Positions 35,012 to 43,806 of a stretch of 64,000 nucleotides of DNA are shown piece by piece; within the stretch, counting starts at the first letter, position 1, and each line of letters opens with the position of its first letter. Source of the DNA: Phaeobacter sp. A36a-5a (GTDB lineage: Bacteria; Pseudomonadota; Alphaproteobacteria; Rhodobacterales; Rhodobacteraceae); the NCBI RefSeq assembly GCF_037911135.1, contig NZ_JBBLYU010000001.1, forward strand, positions 310,001 to 374,000, read 5' to 3'. The position numbers and the translations under genes are program-made. Below the pieces are notes generated by a model, which was not told the DNA's origin, did not search any database, and worked only from the letters and a program-made list of their open reading frames with translations.

Positions 35012-38000
35012 TCAATAGTCGCGTTTGAAGAAGAGGCCGATCCCGGTCTCGCCTTCGCCATCCACCTTGCCGGTGACGGTGAGGCTCTTGCTCACATCCA
35101 GATTGATGCTCAGCTCACTGTCGCCGCGGGTGTTGACATTGAAATCGGTATAGACGTTCTCCGACACATAGCCGCCGATATCCAGAAGGCCCGCGCCGAT
35201 ATTGTCGAGACCCAGCTCAACATTGCTGGCGCCGGTTTCATCGCGCAGTTTGCTCTCGGCCCGATTGCTGCCGCCGCGCCCGCTGAGCGTGGCGACGGAG
35301 CTCGCCAGCCGTGCCAGCGCCAGCGGGGAGAGGTCCTGAATATTGTCGCCAAACAGCAATAGCGCCAATGCCTCCTCGCTCGGGCGTTCCGGCTCGGAGG
35401 TCACCTTGATCGAGGGGCTGTCGATCAGCCCGGAGAGTTCGAGCGTCGCGGTGCCTTCGGAGGTCGCTGCCGAGGAGCGCAAGAGCAGATAGGGGCGCAA
35501 GTCGCCTTGCAAGGTGATCTGCCCCTCATCAAGCGCCAGCCGTCGTCCAAGAATATCAAAGGTGCCACGGATCAGGCTGATCTGGCCTGATGGCGCCAGG
35601 TTCGCGGTGCTGCCGCGCAGCTGGATCTGGCCGCCCAGCTCGGCACGAACGCCACGCCCACGGGCGTTGATGCGATTGGGCGCGCTGATCAGCACGTCAA
35701 GCAGGGTTCGGCCAGCCCCGCCACCGCCGCCGCCGGTGTTGATCAGCCCGGCACGGGCGCGCGTGCGGCGCACCTCGGCAGGCTCACCCTGATGGCGGAT
35801 ATCCGGGATCGGCGCTGCGGTAACGGAGCCGCCTGCGGTCGCAAGGTTGATATTGGTCTCGCCCACATCAATCCGCCCTGACAGGCTTTTGGTTCCGATC
35901 AGCCCCCCGGTCAGAGACAGCGCACCAGAGAGTTGCGTGTCATAGGACAGCTGATCGCTGAGACCGACATTGGTGAGCGCGATCTGCAACTGCGCATCAA
36001 AGGGCGCGATCAGCCCGATGGGTCCGCTGACCCGCAGCTGGCCGCCATCGCGGGGCTGCGCCGTCAGCTGAAGATCGGCTCTGGACCGCGCTATAGAGAC
36101 GGTGGCTGTGATGTCATCTATCCGCTGGGCGGCAGCCGGAATTGCCAGCGACGTCCCACTGGTACGGATCTGCCCGCTGAGGTTGGCCAGCGATGGCTCC
36201 CCTTCCAGCGAGAGATCGAACTGGGCGGGGCCACGGATCAGATTGGGTGACATGAAGGGGTTCAGCCCCTCCAAACGCAGCTGTCCCCTGGCATCAATAT
36301 CGGCACGGCCCTGCACCTCGTCCCAGCTGCCCGCAACGGTGCTGGTGACGCCAGCCGGGCCAATCGCGCGGCTATCGATCTGCCAGACCCCATCGCGGCG
36401 ACGGGCGGTGCCTTCGGCGGTCAGCCGCCCCGGCAGCCCGGGAACGAAGCGCTGTACCTCGGCCACCAGCGCGTCAAAGGTAATATCAGCGTCCCCTTTG
36501 TTTTCGGAGACCGTACCATCGAGATCAGCCGACAGCCCCGCCGGTCCTTCGGCCGCGCCGTCAAAGGTCCAGACCCCGGCGCGGCGGCTGGCAGTGCCCT
36601 TGGCGCTCAATGATCCGGCGAGGGTCGGTACAAAACGTTCAAGCGCGTTGATCGCGGCGTCGAACTCCAGATCGCCATCGCCGTTGATATTGATCTGGCC
36701 GGTCAGTTCCGCGCGGGAGGATTTCGGGCCTTGCAGCTCGGCAATGCCAGAAAACGTCTGGTTCTCGCGGGTGATATCCGCGCTGAATTGCAGCGCTCCG
36801 GGGGCCTGCGGCAGGACCTTCTCCAGCTGCTTCAGCGTGGCGCCGAGGGACAGGTTGCCGCTGGTGCTGCCCAGTTGCCCATTGGCCCGTGCGCTCAGCC
36901 CTTTGGCCTCCAGCGCGAAGCTGTCGATGCTGAGCCCGGCCTCGTCCCGGCCGGCCTTGAGCGCAATGGTGGTGGTGCCGCCGATCAGGTCATCGACAGG
37001 CCGCAATCCCGCCGAGAGGTCCTGACCCCGAACTGCGAGGTCAATGTCAAAGGCCCCAGACAGCGGGGTGGTGGAGCCGACGGCCTTTGCCGTCATCCGC
37101 CCGTCCAGAGATTGTCCCGCAAGGCTGGAGAAACGCGCAAGATTCTGGGCGTTGGCGTCGATATCGGCGGAGATGCGCAGCCCGCTTTCCAGACCGTCGA
37201 TGGTGACCGCCCCGGTCGCACCGTAATCCGCGCCCAACAGCAGCATATTGGTGATACGCAGCGCGCCGGGTCCATCTGTGGTGACCTGCCCGTCAAAGGT
37301 GATTGCCGCCCCCAGGGCCTCGGCCAATGCAGGGTCGGTGGGGCGCAGCCCGGTCAGCGCGGCGGCGATCTGCCCATCCAGCGCCAGACCGCTGCTCTGG
37401 TCCAGGGTGCCGGTCATCTCCAACTCGGCACGGGCAATGCGCAGCGCGGGGTTGGCCAGCCGTTTCATCCGTGCGGTCACGGTCCAGTCGCGGCCAGCGG
37501 GTTTCCGTGCATGGAGCGCAAGGTCGGTGACCGTGGTCGAACCGCCTGCCACCGGCAGGACCACCGCTTCCTGTCCCGGCGGAGGGGTGACCGCAGCGCT
37601 CAGATCGGCGCTTTCAAGTTCGCCACCGGCGGCCATTTCAACAAAACCGGAAACCTCCAGCGCCTGTGTCGAAAGCGCCAGATCGTCGATCATCACCCCG
37701 CCCATGGCGCGGGTCTGGCCGCGCAGCCGGGCGCGCATGTCTGGGCCGAAGAACGGCTGATAGACCGGATCGACCAGCGCGGTGATATCGCCGTTCAGAT
37801 CCGCACGAAAGCCAATGGGGCGGCTGCCCGCGCTGGGATCCGCCGGGGCGTCGCCGGCAGGCGACAGAACAACAGTACCGCCGAGGCGTCGGGTGCCGTC
37901 GGTATCCAGTGCCAGTTCGGCGCTGAAATCCTCAACCGGTCCGCGTCCTTGCAGGGCGAGACGGATATCGGGGCCGCCCGGCAGGCCAAGCGCGGTGGAC

Positions 38001-38674
38001 ACAAGCCCGCCGTCTTCCTCCTGCAACACCATATCAACCGTGATATTGCCGGTGTCATTGGCAAAACCCGCCTCCAGGGTGAGCTGATCACTGTCGCGGT
38101 CCAACCGGGTGATCTGCAAGGCGCTATCGAGCGCGCCATTGGCAAGGCTCATCGAACCATCAAGGGTCAGCACCGCCGCCACCCCGACCAGATCCTGCCC
38201 AAGTGTCAGCCGCCCAACCTTGATTTCACCGATATTGATCGACACCGGCAGCTCCGGCAGCTGGAACGGCGCCGCCTCGGGGGTTGGCAGGTTGGGGTCG
38301 TCCAGCGGCGCAGCGGGTGCGCGTTCGATATGAATGCGATCCGCCTTTAGCGTGTTGATGGAGAAATCACCGCGCAGCAGGCCTAGGCGGTTCCAGTCCA
38401 GTTCTGCGCCCTCAATGGTCAGCCAGATGCCTTCGCTATCTGCCACGGTCAGCTTTTGCAGCGTAGCCTGCGAGGACAGCGCCCCCTCCAGCCCGGTAAC
38501 GCGGATCGCGCGGCTCTCGCCCGAGAGCGTGTCTTCGAGAAAATCAACCAGCAGGCCACCGCTCTCTTGGCGCTCCTGCGCGGGTGTTTCCAGAGGGGCC
38601 ATTGTCAGCGCCACAGCCACGAGCAGCGGCGAGAACAGGGTGGCAGGGCGGAGGGCTGCGAGAAGATGTTTCAA
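35012..38674 (-). CDS. tamB: Translocation and assembly module subunit TamB
   Basis: Very long periplasm-spanning protein, 1220 residues, that partners TamA and, in family members studied, helps outer-membrane protein assembly and lipid transport. The N-terminus MKHLLAALRPATLFSPLLVAVALTMA is a signal/anchor. The middle is repetitive beta-rich sequence with recurring SADLDGTV, GRADIDARGQLRLEGL and VNQ-like units. The C-terminal part (~850-1220) is the DUF490 region with LDVLISAPNRINARGRGVRAELGGQIQLRGS, SPSIKVTSEPERPSEEALALLLFG and the end GETGIGLFFKRDY. Its start overlaps the tamA stop by four bases, so the two are made together. Length fits the family. Confidence 0.93.
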   Translation of the reverse strand: MKHLLAALRPATLFSPLLVAVALTMAPLETPAQERQESGGLLVDFLEDTLSGESRAIRVTGLEGALSSQATLQKLTVADSEGIWLTIEGAELDWNRLGLLRGDFSINTLKADRIHIERAPAAPLDDPNLPTPEAAPFQLPELPVSINIGEIKVGRLTLGQDLVGVAAVLTLDGSMSLANGALDSALQITRLDRDSDQLTLEAGFANDTGNITVDMVLQEEDGGLVSTALGLPGGPDIRLALQGRGPVEDFSAELALDTDGTRRLGGTVVLSPAGDAPADPSAGSRPIGFRADLNGDITALVDPVYQPFFGPDMRARLRGQTRAMGGVMIDDLALSTQALEVSGFVEMAAGGELESADLSAAVTPPPGQEAVVLPVAGGSTTVTDLALHARKPAGRDWTVTARMKRLANPALRIARAELEMTGTLDQSSGLALDGQIAAALTGLRPTDPALAEALGAAITFDGQVTTDGPGALRITNMLLLGADYGATGAVTIDGLESGLRISADIDANAQNLARFSSLAGQSLDGRMTAKAVGSTTPLSGAFDIDLAVRGQDLSAGLRPVDDLIGGTTTIALKAGRDEAGLSIDSFALEAKGLSARANGQLGSTSGNLSLGATLKQLEKVLPQAPGALQFSADITRENQTFSGIAELQGPKSSRAELTGQININGDGDLEFDAAINALERFVPTLAGSLSAKGTASRRAGVWTFDGAAEGPAGLSADLDGTVSENKGDADITFDALVAEVQRFVPGLPGRLTAEGTARRRDGVWQIDSRAIGPAGVTSTVAGSWDEVQGRADIDARGQLRLEGLNPFMSPNLIRGPAQFDLSLEGEPSLANLSGQIRTSGTSLAIPAAAQRIDDITATVSIARSRADLQLTAQPRDGGQLRVSGPIGLIAPFDAQLQIALTNVGLSDQLSYDTQLSGALSLTGGLIGTKSLSGRIDVGETNINLATAGGSVTAAPIPDIRHQGEPAEVRRTRARAGLINTGGGGGGAGRTLLDVLISAPNRINARGRGVRAELGGQIQLRGSTANLAPSGQISLIRGTFDILGRRLALDEGQITLQGDLRPYLLLRSSAATSEGTATLELSGLIDSPSIKVTSEPERPSEEALALLLFGDNIQDLSPLALARLASSVATLSGRGGSNRAESKLRDETGASNVELGLDNIGAGLLDIGGYVSENVYTDFNVNTRGDSELSINLDVSKSLTVTGKVDGEGETGIGLFFKRDY

Positions 38675-40524
38675 AATGCCTGTCCTATCCCGATGTAGAA
38701 TTGCAAGCCGTCGTCGCTGCCACCGTCTACCGGATAGGCCAGATCCAGACGGATGGCGCCGATCCCGGCCACGTCGTAGCGCAGCCCGAACCCGGCGCCG
38801 GCATGGCGGGCCGAGTCCGAGGAGACAAAACTCTCCGCATCCACCAGCCCGACATCGTAAAAGCCGACAAGGGTGAATTTCTCGCCGATCCGCCCGCGCA
38901 CCTCGCCCGATAGGGCCAGATAGCCGCGCCCGCCGGAGATCCCGCCCGCCGCAGGCACGCCCAGCGACTGGAATTCCTGACCGCGCACCGATCCTGCGCC
39001 GCCGGAGTAAAACAGCAGGGTGGGCGAAACCTCAGACAGCGACGGGCCGATCACCGATCCCATCTGCAACCGCCCGGCCAGCACGATGCGGTCACTGCTG
39101 CCAAGCGCCTTATAGGCGCGCCCGTCGAATTTCAGCTGAAGCCCGGATTTGCTGCCATCCACGCCGATAAAGGGCAGGGCGCGGGCATCCAGATAATATC
39201 CGCTGGTGGCGCTCAGGCTGCTGTCGCGCCCGTCGTATTCCGCCCGCAGCTGCCCGACCAGATATTTGAAACGTCGCTTGCCGAAGACGTCTTCGGCGAG
39301 CACGCTCTCAAAGCCAACGGAGGCCTCGGCAAAAAGCTGGTCGGAATAGACCCGGCGCAGACCGACCGCGCCCAGTCCACGGGTGGCGGTGTAATGTTCT
39401 TCGTCCAGCCTCTCGGCCTCAAGCAGGTAGAACTGGCTGTCATCGGGACCAAAAGCGGCAGGCCGGTCCAGCCGCAGCGCCACGCGCCCGTCCAGATCAT
39501 TTGCACTGCCAATGCCCGACAACCGGGCCTCAAATCGCAGGCGCTCGGCACCGCCAAAGAGATTGCGGTGCATCCAGGAACCACTCACCTCCAGCCCGTC
39601 AGAGGAGCTGAGTTCAGCCCCAAAGGTAAATCGCCGGGGCGGCTGATCCTCGATCCTGGCGACATAATCCAGCGTACCGTCGGGATTGGCGCGTTCGGCA
39701 GGGCGAATGGTGACAGCGGCAAAAGCCCCGGTGCGGCGCAACCGTGTCGCGGACCGCGACAGAAGATCGGGGTGAAACACCTCGCCTGTCGGGAAGCCTG
39801 CGATCCGCTGTATCGCCTCTGCCCGCACGTTCGAGGGTGTGGCCAGTTTCAAACGACCAAAACGCAGCTGCGGTCCCGGCGCCAGGCGCAGACTCGCATT
39901 CAGTCTGGCGGCCACATGGTTGGCGGTGATCGACTGCGCGCCGACCTTGGCCTGCGGGTGACCGGCATAGCGCCAGTTTTCCACACCCGCGTTTGCGGCA
40001 TCGCGCAGGACTGCGGTGGTGGCGGTGCGACCGGTGGCAAATTCTTCGGGGATCTCAACCGCTCGCCGCTGTGGGAGGGGGGCAATCTCAGCGGTGCCAA
40101 AGGTGAATTTCGGACCTGCCTTGACGGTGATGTCTATCTTCTTGATCTCACGCGGAAGGTTCAGGGGCTGGATCCGGGCCGCCTCGCGCCCATCGACGCT
40201 TATCTGCACCACCGGTGAGAAATATCCCTGATCGTAAAGCACCTGCACCAGCGTGCGATAATCCGAGAGCGCCGCCGCCATCAGCGGCTGCACGCCGGTC
40301 TCGCCGCGTGCGCTGGTCGCCAGCGTGGCAGAAGCATCCTGCAGGAGGTCGCGCAAATCGCCGTCCGACCCCGGCGCGACCAGCCGGGCGTCCGCCGCAG
40401 ACAGCGCCAATGTGCCGCCAAAGAACAAGGCCGTTGCCAGGGCGACCTTGCGGCCCAGCTGAGCAAAACCCCGAGGTTGAGTGACATGGCAAAGGGAGCG
40501 GCGGAAGGATCGGCGATAGAACAT
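38671..40524 (-). CDS. tamA: Outer-membrane assembly factor TamA (Omp85 family)
   Basis: Outer-membrane barrel protein of the Omp85 family, paired with TamB. The protein has about 617 residues from MFYRRSFRRSL; a signal sequence RKVALATALFFGGTLALSAADA is within the first 45 residues. POTRA domains follow (TLVQVLYDQGYFSPVVQISVDGREAARIQ, then KIDITVKAGPKFTFGTAEIAPL), and the last ~300 residues are a 16-stranded barrel with the family motif SAGGAGSVRGQEFQSLG and the C-terminal aromatic end YIGIGQAF needed for barrel assembly. A longer reading from 40626 is possible but its added stretch is not a signal. It is the first gene of a tamA-tamB operon. Confidence 0.92.
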   Translation of the reverse strand: MFYRRSFRRSLCHVTQPRGFAQLGRKVALATALFFGGTLALSAADARLVAPGSDGDLRDLLQDASATLATSARGETGVQPLMAAALSDYRTLVQVLYDQGYFSPVVQISVDGREAARIQPLNLPREIKKIDITVKAGPKFTFGTAEIAPLPQRRAVEIPEEFATGRTATTAVLRDAANAGVENWRYAGHPQAKVGAQSITANHVAARLNASLRLAPGPQLRFGRLKLATPSNVRAEAIQRIAGFPTGEVFHPDLLSRSATRLRRTGAFAAVTIRPAERANPDGTLDYVARIEDQPPRRFTFGAELSSSDGLEVSGSWMHRNLFGGAERLRFEARLSGIGSANDLDGRVALRLDRPAAFGPDDSQFYLLEAERLDEEHYTATRGLGAVGLRRVYSDQLFAEASVGFESVLAEDVFGKRRFKYLVGQLRAEYDGRDSSLSATSGYYLDARALPFIGVDGSKSGLQLKFDGRAYKALGSSDRIVLAGRLQMGSVIGPSLSEVSPTLLFYSGGAGSVRGQEFQSLGVPAAGGISGGRGYLALSGEVRGRIGEKFTLVGFYDVGLVDAESFVSSDSARHAGAGFGLRYDVAGIGAIRLDLAYPVDGGSDDGLQFYIGIGQAF

Positions 40525-40753
40525 GGGACGCTCCGGACAGGCTACAAGATCGGTCCCCGGTCTCGGGCGGATCGGCGCTGACGCCACCGAGACATGTGGA
40601 CCGGGATCAGACCTAACATAGGGCAAACCCGGTGTGTAACGTCAATGTCGCGTGATAGGTTCCCGCGCCAATTCGTGATCAAGCCTCTGACAGATCGGCG
40701 ACAGATCGGCGCTGATGCGCGCCCCCGGTTGGAGCTGACGGGCTGACGACCGG

Positions 40754-41986
40754 CTACATCTGCGCGGCGCGGAACCAGGCCCGGATCGCAGCGCGATCCT
40801 CGGGCGCCATATAGGTGATATTGGCAGGTGGCATCGCATGGGTCACACCCGCCTGCAGGTAAATCTCACCGGCGCGGCGGGCCACATCCGCTTCGGTCTC
40901 CAGCAAGACACCCTTGGGGGCGGTGCGGATCCCGTCCCAGAAGGGTTCGCGGGCATGGCACATGCTGCATCGGCCCAGAACGATTTCATGCACCTCGGCA
41001 AAGCCTTCGGTCTGGGCCATGGTCAGCGCGGTGCCGCTCAGCGCGGCCTCCTCCGGGGCATCGTCGCCCTCATGCTCAAGCCCCAGCGACGACAGGATGA
41101 TCACGCCCAGGAACAACAGCGCCGTCGCCAGCCAGGTCCAGGTCGGATCACCTGCACGGGCATGGCGTGTGTTGAAATAATGCCGGATGGTCACCCCCAT
41201 CAGGAACACCAGCGCCGCGATCAGCCAGTTGTATTCGCTGGCAAATGCCAGCGGGTAGTGGTTCGACAGCATCAGAAACACCACCGGCAGCGTCAGATAG
41301 TTGTTATGGGTCGAGCGCAGCTTGGCGATCTTGCCATATTTGGCGTCCGGCGCGCGGCCTTCCTGCAGATCCTTCACCACGATGCGCTGGTTGGGCATGA
41401 TGATGAAAAACACATTCGCCGTCATGATGGTGGCGGTAAAGGCACCGAGATGCAGCATCATGGCGCGACCGGTGAACACCTGATTGAGACCCCAGCCCAT
41501 GGCCACGAGCATCACGAACAACAGCACCATCAGCAGGGTCGGGCGCTCAGCCAGACCGGATTTGCACAGACGGTCATAGACCAGCCAGCCCACCGAGAGC
41601 GTCGCGGCTGAAATCAGGATCCCCTGCCACAGCGCCAGATCCGCCTTCGACTGGTCGATGAGATACAGCTCGCCACCGACCCAATAGACCACCATCAACA
41701 GCGCAAAACCCGAAAGCCATGTCATATAGCTTTCCCATTTGAACCAGGTCAGATGGTCAGGCATCTCGGCGGGGGCGACCAGATATTTGCGGATGTGATA
41801 AAAACCGCCACCATGGACCTGCCATTCCTCGCCATGGGCGCCCACCGGCAGATCCGGTGCCTTGCGCAGCCCCAGATCCAGCGCGATGAAATAGAAGGAG
41901 GAGCCGATCCAGGCGATGGCGGTGATCACATGCAGCCAGCGGATGGCAAAGCCCAGCCAATCCCACATCATCAACAGCTCAAACAT
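40754..41986 (-). CDS. puuD: Urate hydroxylase PuuD (membrane urate oxidase with cytochrome c tail)
   Basis: Membrane enzyme that oxidises urate to 5-hydroxyisourate, passing electrons to the respiratory chain rather than to oxygen directly; this is established for the PuuD family. The 410-residue protein has eight or more helices in the first ~320 residues (WDWLGFAIRWLHVITAIAWIGSSFYFIALDLGLR, NHYPLAF) and a C-terminal cytochrome c domain with the heme site CSMCH (about 345-349) and distal region HAMPPANITYMAPEDRAAIRAWF. It heads the purine block, divergent from the LysR gene, whose candidate site lies between them. The product is handled by the uraH and uraD activities encoded next door. Confidence 0.95.
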   Translation of the reverse strand: MFELLMMWDWLGFAIRWLHVITAIAWIGSSFYFIALDLGLRKAPDLPVGAHGEEWQVHGGGFYHIRKYLVAPAEMPDHLTWFKWESYMTWLSGFALLMVVYWVGGELYLIDQSKADLALWQGILISAATLSVGWLVYDRLCKSGLAERPTLLMVLLFVMLVAMGWGLNQVFTGRAMMLHLGAFTATIMTANVFFIIMPNQRIVVKDLQEGRAPDAKYGKIAKLRSTHNNYLTLPVVFLMLSNHYPLAFASEYNWLIAALVFLMGVTIRHYFNTRHARAGDPTWTWLATALLFLGVIILSSLGLEHEGDDAPEEAALSGTALTMAQTEGFAEVHEIVLGRCSMCHAREPFWDGIRTAPKGVLLETEADVARRAGEIYLQAGVTHAMPPANITYMAPEDRAAIRAWFRAAQM

Positions 41987-42165
41987 TCAGATCCGGTCCT
42001 TTGTCGCCCAATGCGCATTGCTGCGGCCGGGGCTGGGTTAACAGTCAGTCGCTGCGCGTCCTGCGGGCGCCGATGCCGCCCGGTGGTTCGGGCCGGGCGG
42101 GGCGCAATCTGGCCTAGCGCAGCCCTGCCACACTAGGCAAAGCGGGGTTTCTTCGGTATTCCCAT

Positions 42166-42182
42166 ATACTGCCAAACTGTAT
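42166..42182. promoter_or_regulatory. Candidate LysR box ATAC-N9-GTAT in the puuD/lysR intergenic region
   Basis: ATAC (42166-42169) and GTAT (42179-42182) form an inverted repeat with the T-N11-A geometry typical of LysR-type binding sites. The site lies 33 bases upstream of the lysR start and in the divergent promoter region of puuD, a common autoregulatory position. Confidence 0.6.
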
Positions 42183-42214
42183 CAAAAAATCTGGAACAAT
42201 CGCAGGCCTCTGTC

Positions 42215-43192
42215 ATGTCTTACCTCGACAATATCCGCACCTTCGTTCGGGTCTATGAACTGGGCTCGATGTCGGCCGCAGGGCGCGACCTCAGGGTGTC
42301 GCCTGCAGTCACCTCGGCGCGGATCTCGCAGCTGGAGGAATACCTCGGCGTGCGGCTGTTCCAGCGCACCACCCGCAATCTCACCGCAACCGAGCAGGGG
42401 CGAGCCTTCTATGACGGGGCGGTTGCGGTGCTGGATGCGGTGGATCTGGCGGAGGCCAGGGTGATGCATCTGACCGATACCCCGCGCGGCACCCTGTTTG
42501 TGGCGGCACCTCTGGGGCTGGGGCGGCGGCTGCTGGCGCCGCAGACGCCGGAATTCCTGGCCACCTACCCGGAGATCAACCTGCGTCTGCGGCTGTCGGA
42601 CCGTGCGGTGGATCTGACCAGCGAGGGGCTGGATCTGGCATTCTTCCTGGGCCAGCCAGAGGACAGCAACCTGCGCATTCGCAAGATTGCGGATTGCCAG
42701 CGGGTGCTCTGCGCCGCGCCCGCCTATGTCGCGCGGCGCGGGTTGCCCGCAGATGGTGACGCGCTGCTGCGGGATGGGCATAATTGTCTGAACCTGCGCT
42801 ACCCCGGCGCCAGCGAGTTTCAGTGGCTGTTGCAGACCGGCGATGGCCCGCGCCGTTTTGCGGTGAGCGGGCGCTACGAATGCGATGATGGCGATGTGCT
42901 GACCGATTGGGCGCTGGCAGGGGAGGGCGTGATCCTGAAACCCCTCTTCGAGGTTGCCGAGCATCTGGCGGCAGGACGTCTGGTGCCGGTCGCCGAGGCC
43001 ACGCCACCGGTGCCCGTCCAGCTGGCCTGTCTTTATACCCATCGCCGCCATCAGGATCCGAAGACCAGATTGTTCATGGAATATATGACCGCGCGGCTGG
43101 CCTCAGTGCTGCGTGTCGATGGGCTGCGTGTCGATGGCGCGCAACCGGGGCGTGCTGCCGACCCCGCGCAGGCAGGAACGCCCCAGACCTGA
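42215..43192 (+). CDS. LysR-family transcriptional regulator, likely of the urate genes
   Basis: A 325-residue regulator. The N-terminal winged helix-turn-helix is complete: IRTFVRVYELGSMSAAGRDLRVSPAVTSARISQLEEYLGVRLFQRTTRNLTATEQG (about 6-60). The effector domain follows (~90-300). The last ~25 residues include a duplicated LRVDGLRVDG, encoded by a 15-base tandem repeat, and are probably not functional. It is divergent from puuD and convergent with uraH. Control of puuD and the other purine genes, with urate or a related ureide as ligand, is inferred from position alone. Confidence 0.88.
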   Translation: MSYLDNIRTFVRVYELGSMSAAGRDLRVSPAVTSARISQLEEYLGVRLFQRTTRNLTATEQGRAFYDGAVAVLDAVDLAEARVMHLTDTPRGTLFVAAPLGLGRRLLAPQTPEFLATYPEINLRLRLSDRAVDLTSEGLDLAFFLGQPEDSNLRIRKIADCQRVLCAAPAYVARRGLPADGDALLRDGHNCLNLRYPGASEFQWLLQTGDGPRRFAVSGRYECDDGDVLTDWALAGEGVILKPLFEVAEHLAAGRLVPVAEATPPVPVQLACLYTHRRHQDPKTRLFMEYMTARLASVLRVDGLRVDGAQPGRAADPAQAGTPQT

Positions 43193-43219
43193 GCGACCCG
43201 CAGCAGCTCCCGCCCGCCC

Positions 43220-43241
43220 CGGCGCTCCTGTCGGAGCGCCG
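43220..43241. terminator. Hairpin between convergent lysR and uraH genes
   Basis: CGGCGCTCC (43220-43228) pairs with GGAGCGCCG (43233-43241) around TGTC. A perfect 9-pair stem between two convergent genes is probably a bidirectional transcription stop, although no T-run follows on either strand. Confidence 0.5.
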
Positions 43242-43279
43242 TGTCCGTTGGGCATGGCCGCGCCAGGGCGCGGCAGCGC

Positions 43280-43651
43280 TCAGCTGCCGCGATAGGTGGA
43301 ATAGCCGAAAGGCGACAGCAGCAGGGGCACGTGGTAATGCGCGCTCTCATCGGTGATGCCAAAGCGGATCGGAATTTCGTCCAGAAACAGCATCTCGCCG
43401 GAGGCCTGGCCATTGGTGCGCAGGTATTCCCCGGCCTCGAACACCAGCTCGTAGAGACCGGTCACAAAATCCTTCTTCGGCAGGATCGGACTGTCGGTCC
43501 GCCCATCGGCATTTGTCAGCATCTGCGCGATCTCGGTGCGCCCGCCTGCATCCAGCCGGTACAGCCGGATCGGCAGTCCGGCGGCGGGGCAGCCGCGCGC
43601 GGTGTCCAGCACATGTGTGGTGAGATACCCGGGCTCTGTCCTTGTGCTCAT
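43280..43651 (-). CDS. uraH: 5-Hydroxyisourate hydrolase
   Basis: Transthyretin-related enzyme that hydrolyses 5-hydroxyisourate, the PuuD product, to OHCU. The protein is 123 residues, typical length. It has the family start [25 protein letters not shown] with the catalytic His, the Arg-containing middle [11 protein letters not shown], the [19 protein letters not shown] block, and the C-terminal YRGS signature that separates the enzyme from vertebrate transthyretin. It is divergent from the puuE-uraD gene, with the next step of the pathway there; the two likely share a regulatory region between 43652 and 43806. Confidence 0.97.
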   Translation of the reverse strand: MSTRTEPGYLTTHVLDTARGCPAAGLPIRLYRLDAGGRTEIAQMLTNADGRTDSPILPKKDFVTGLYELVFEAGEYLRTNGQASGEMLFLDEIPIRFGITDESAHYHVPLLLSPFGYSTYRGS

Positions 43652-43806
43652 TCTTAAGTCCTCCTGCTATGGGGCTACCTCTGCCTGATGGCGGCGGGGC
43701 CTGCAAACCTGTGCAATCTGATAGTGTATTCGGGAAAATTTGAAAGATAGCCGTGATCTTCTGCCATAGTAATGACCTGGAGTTGTTTGAAAAGAGGCCC
43801 CCGGCA

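Noticed and set aside
36731-38350. 539-codon plus-strand frame opposite tamB
   Set aside because: Repetitive Gly/Gln/Arg-rich text without motifs; tamB on the minus strand has signal sequence, repeats and the C-terminal family block.
43081-43192. Possible frameshift or expansion at the 3' end of the LysR gene (duplicated LRVDG unit)
   Set aside because: The 15-base tandem repeat keeps the frame and lies beyond the conserved effector domain, so it is a harmless duplication rather than damage.
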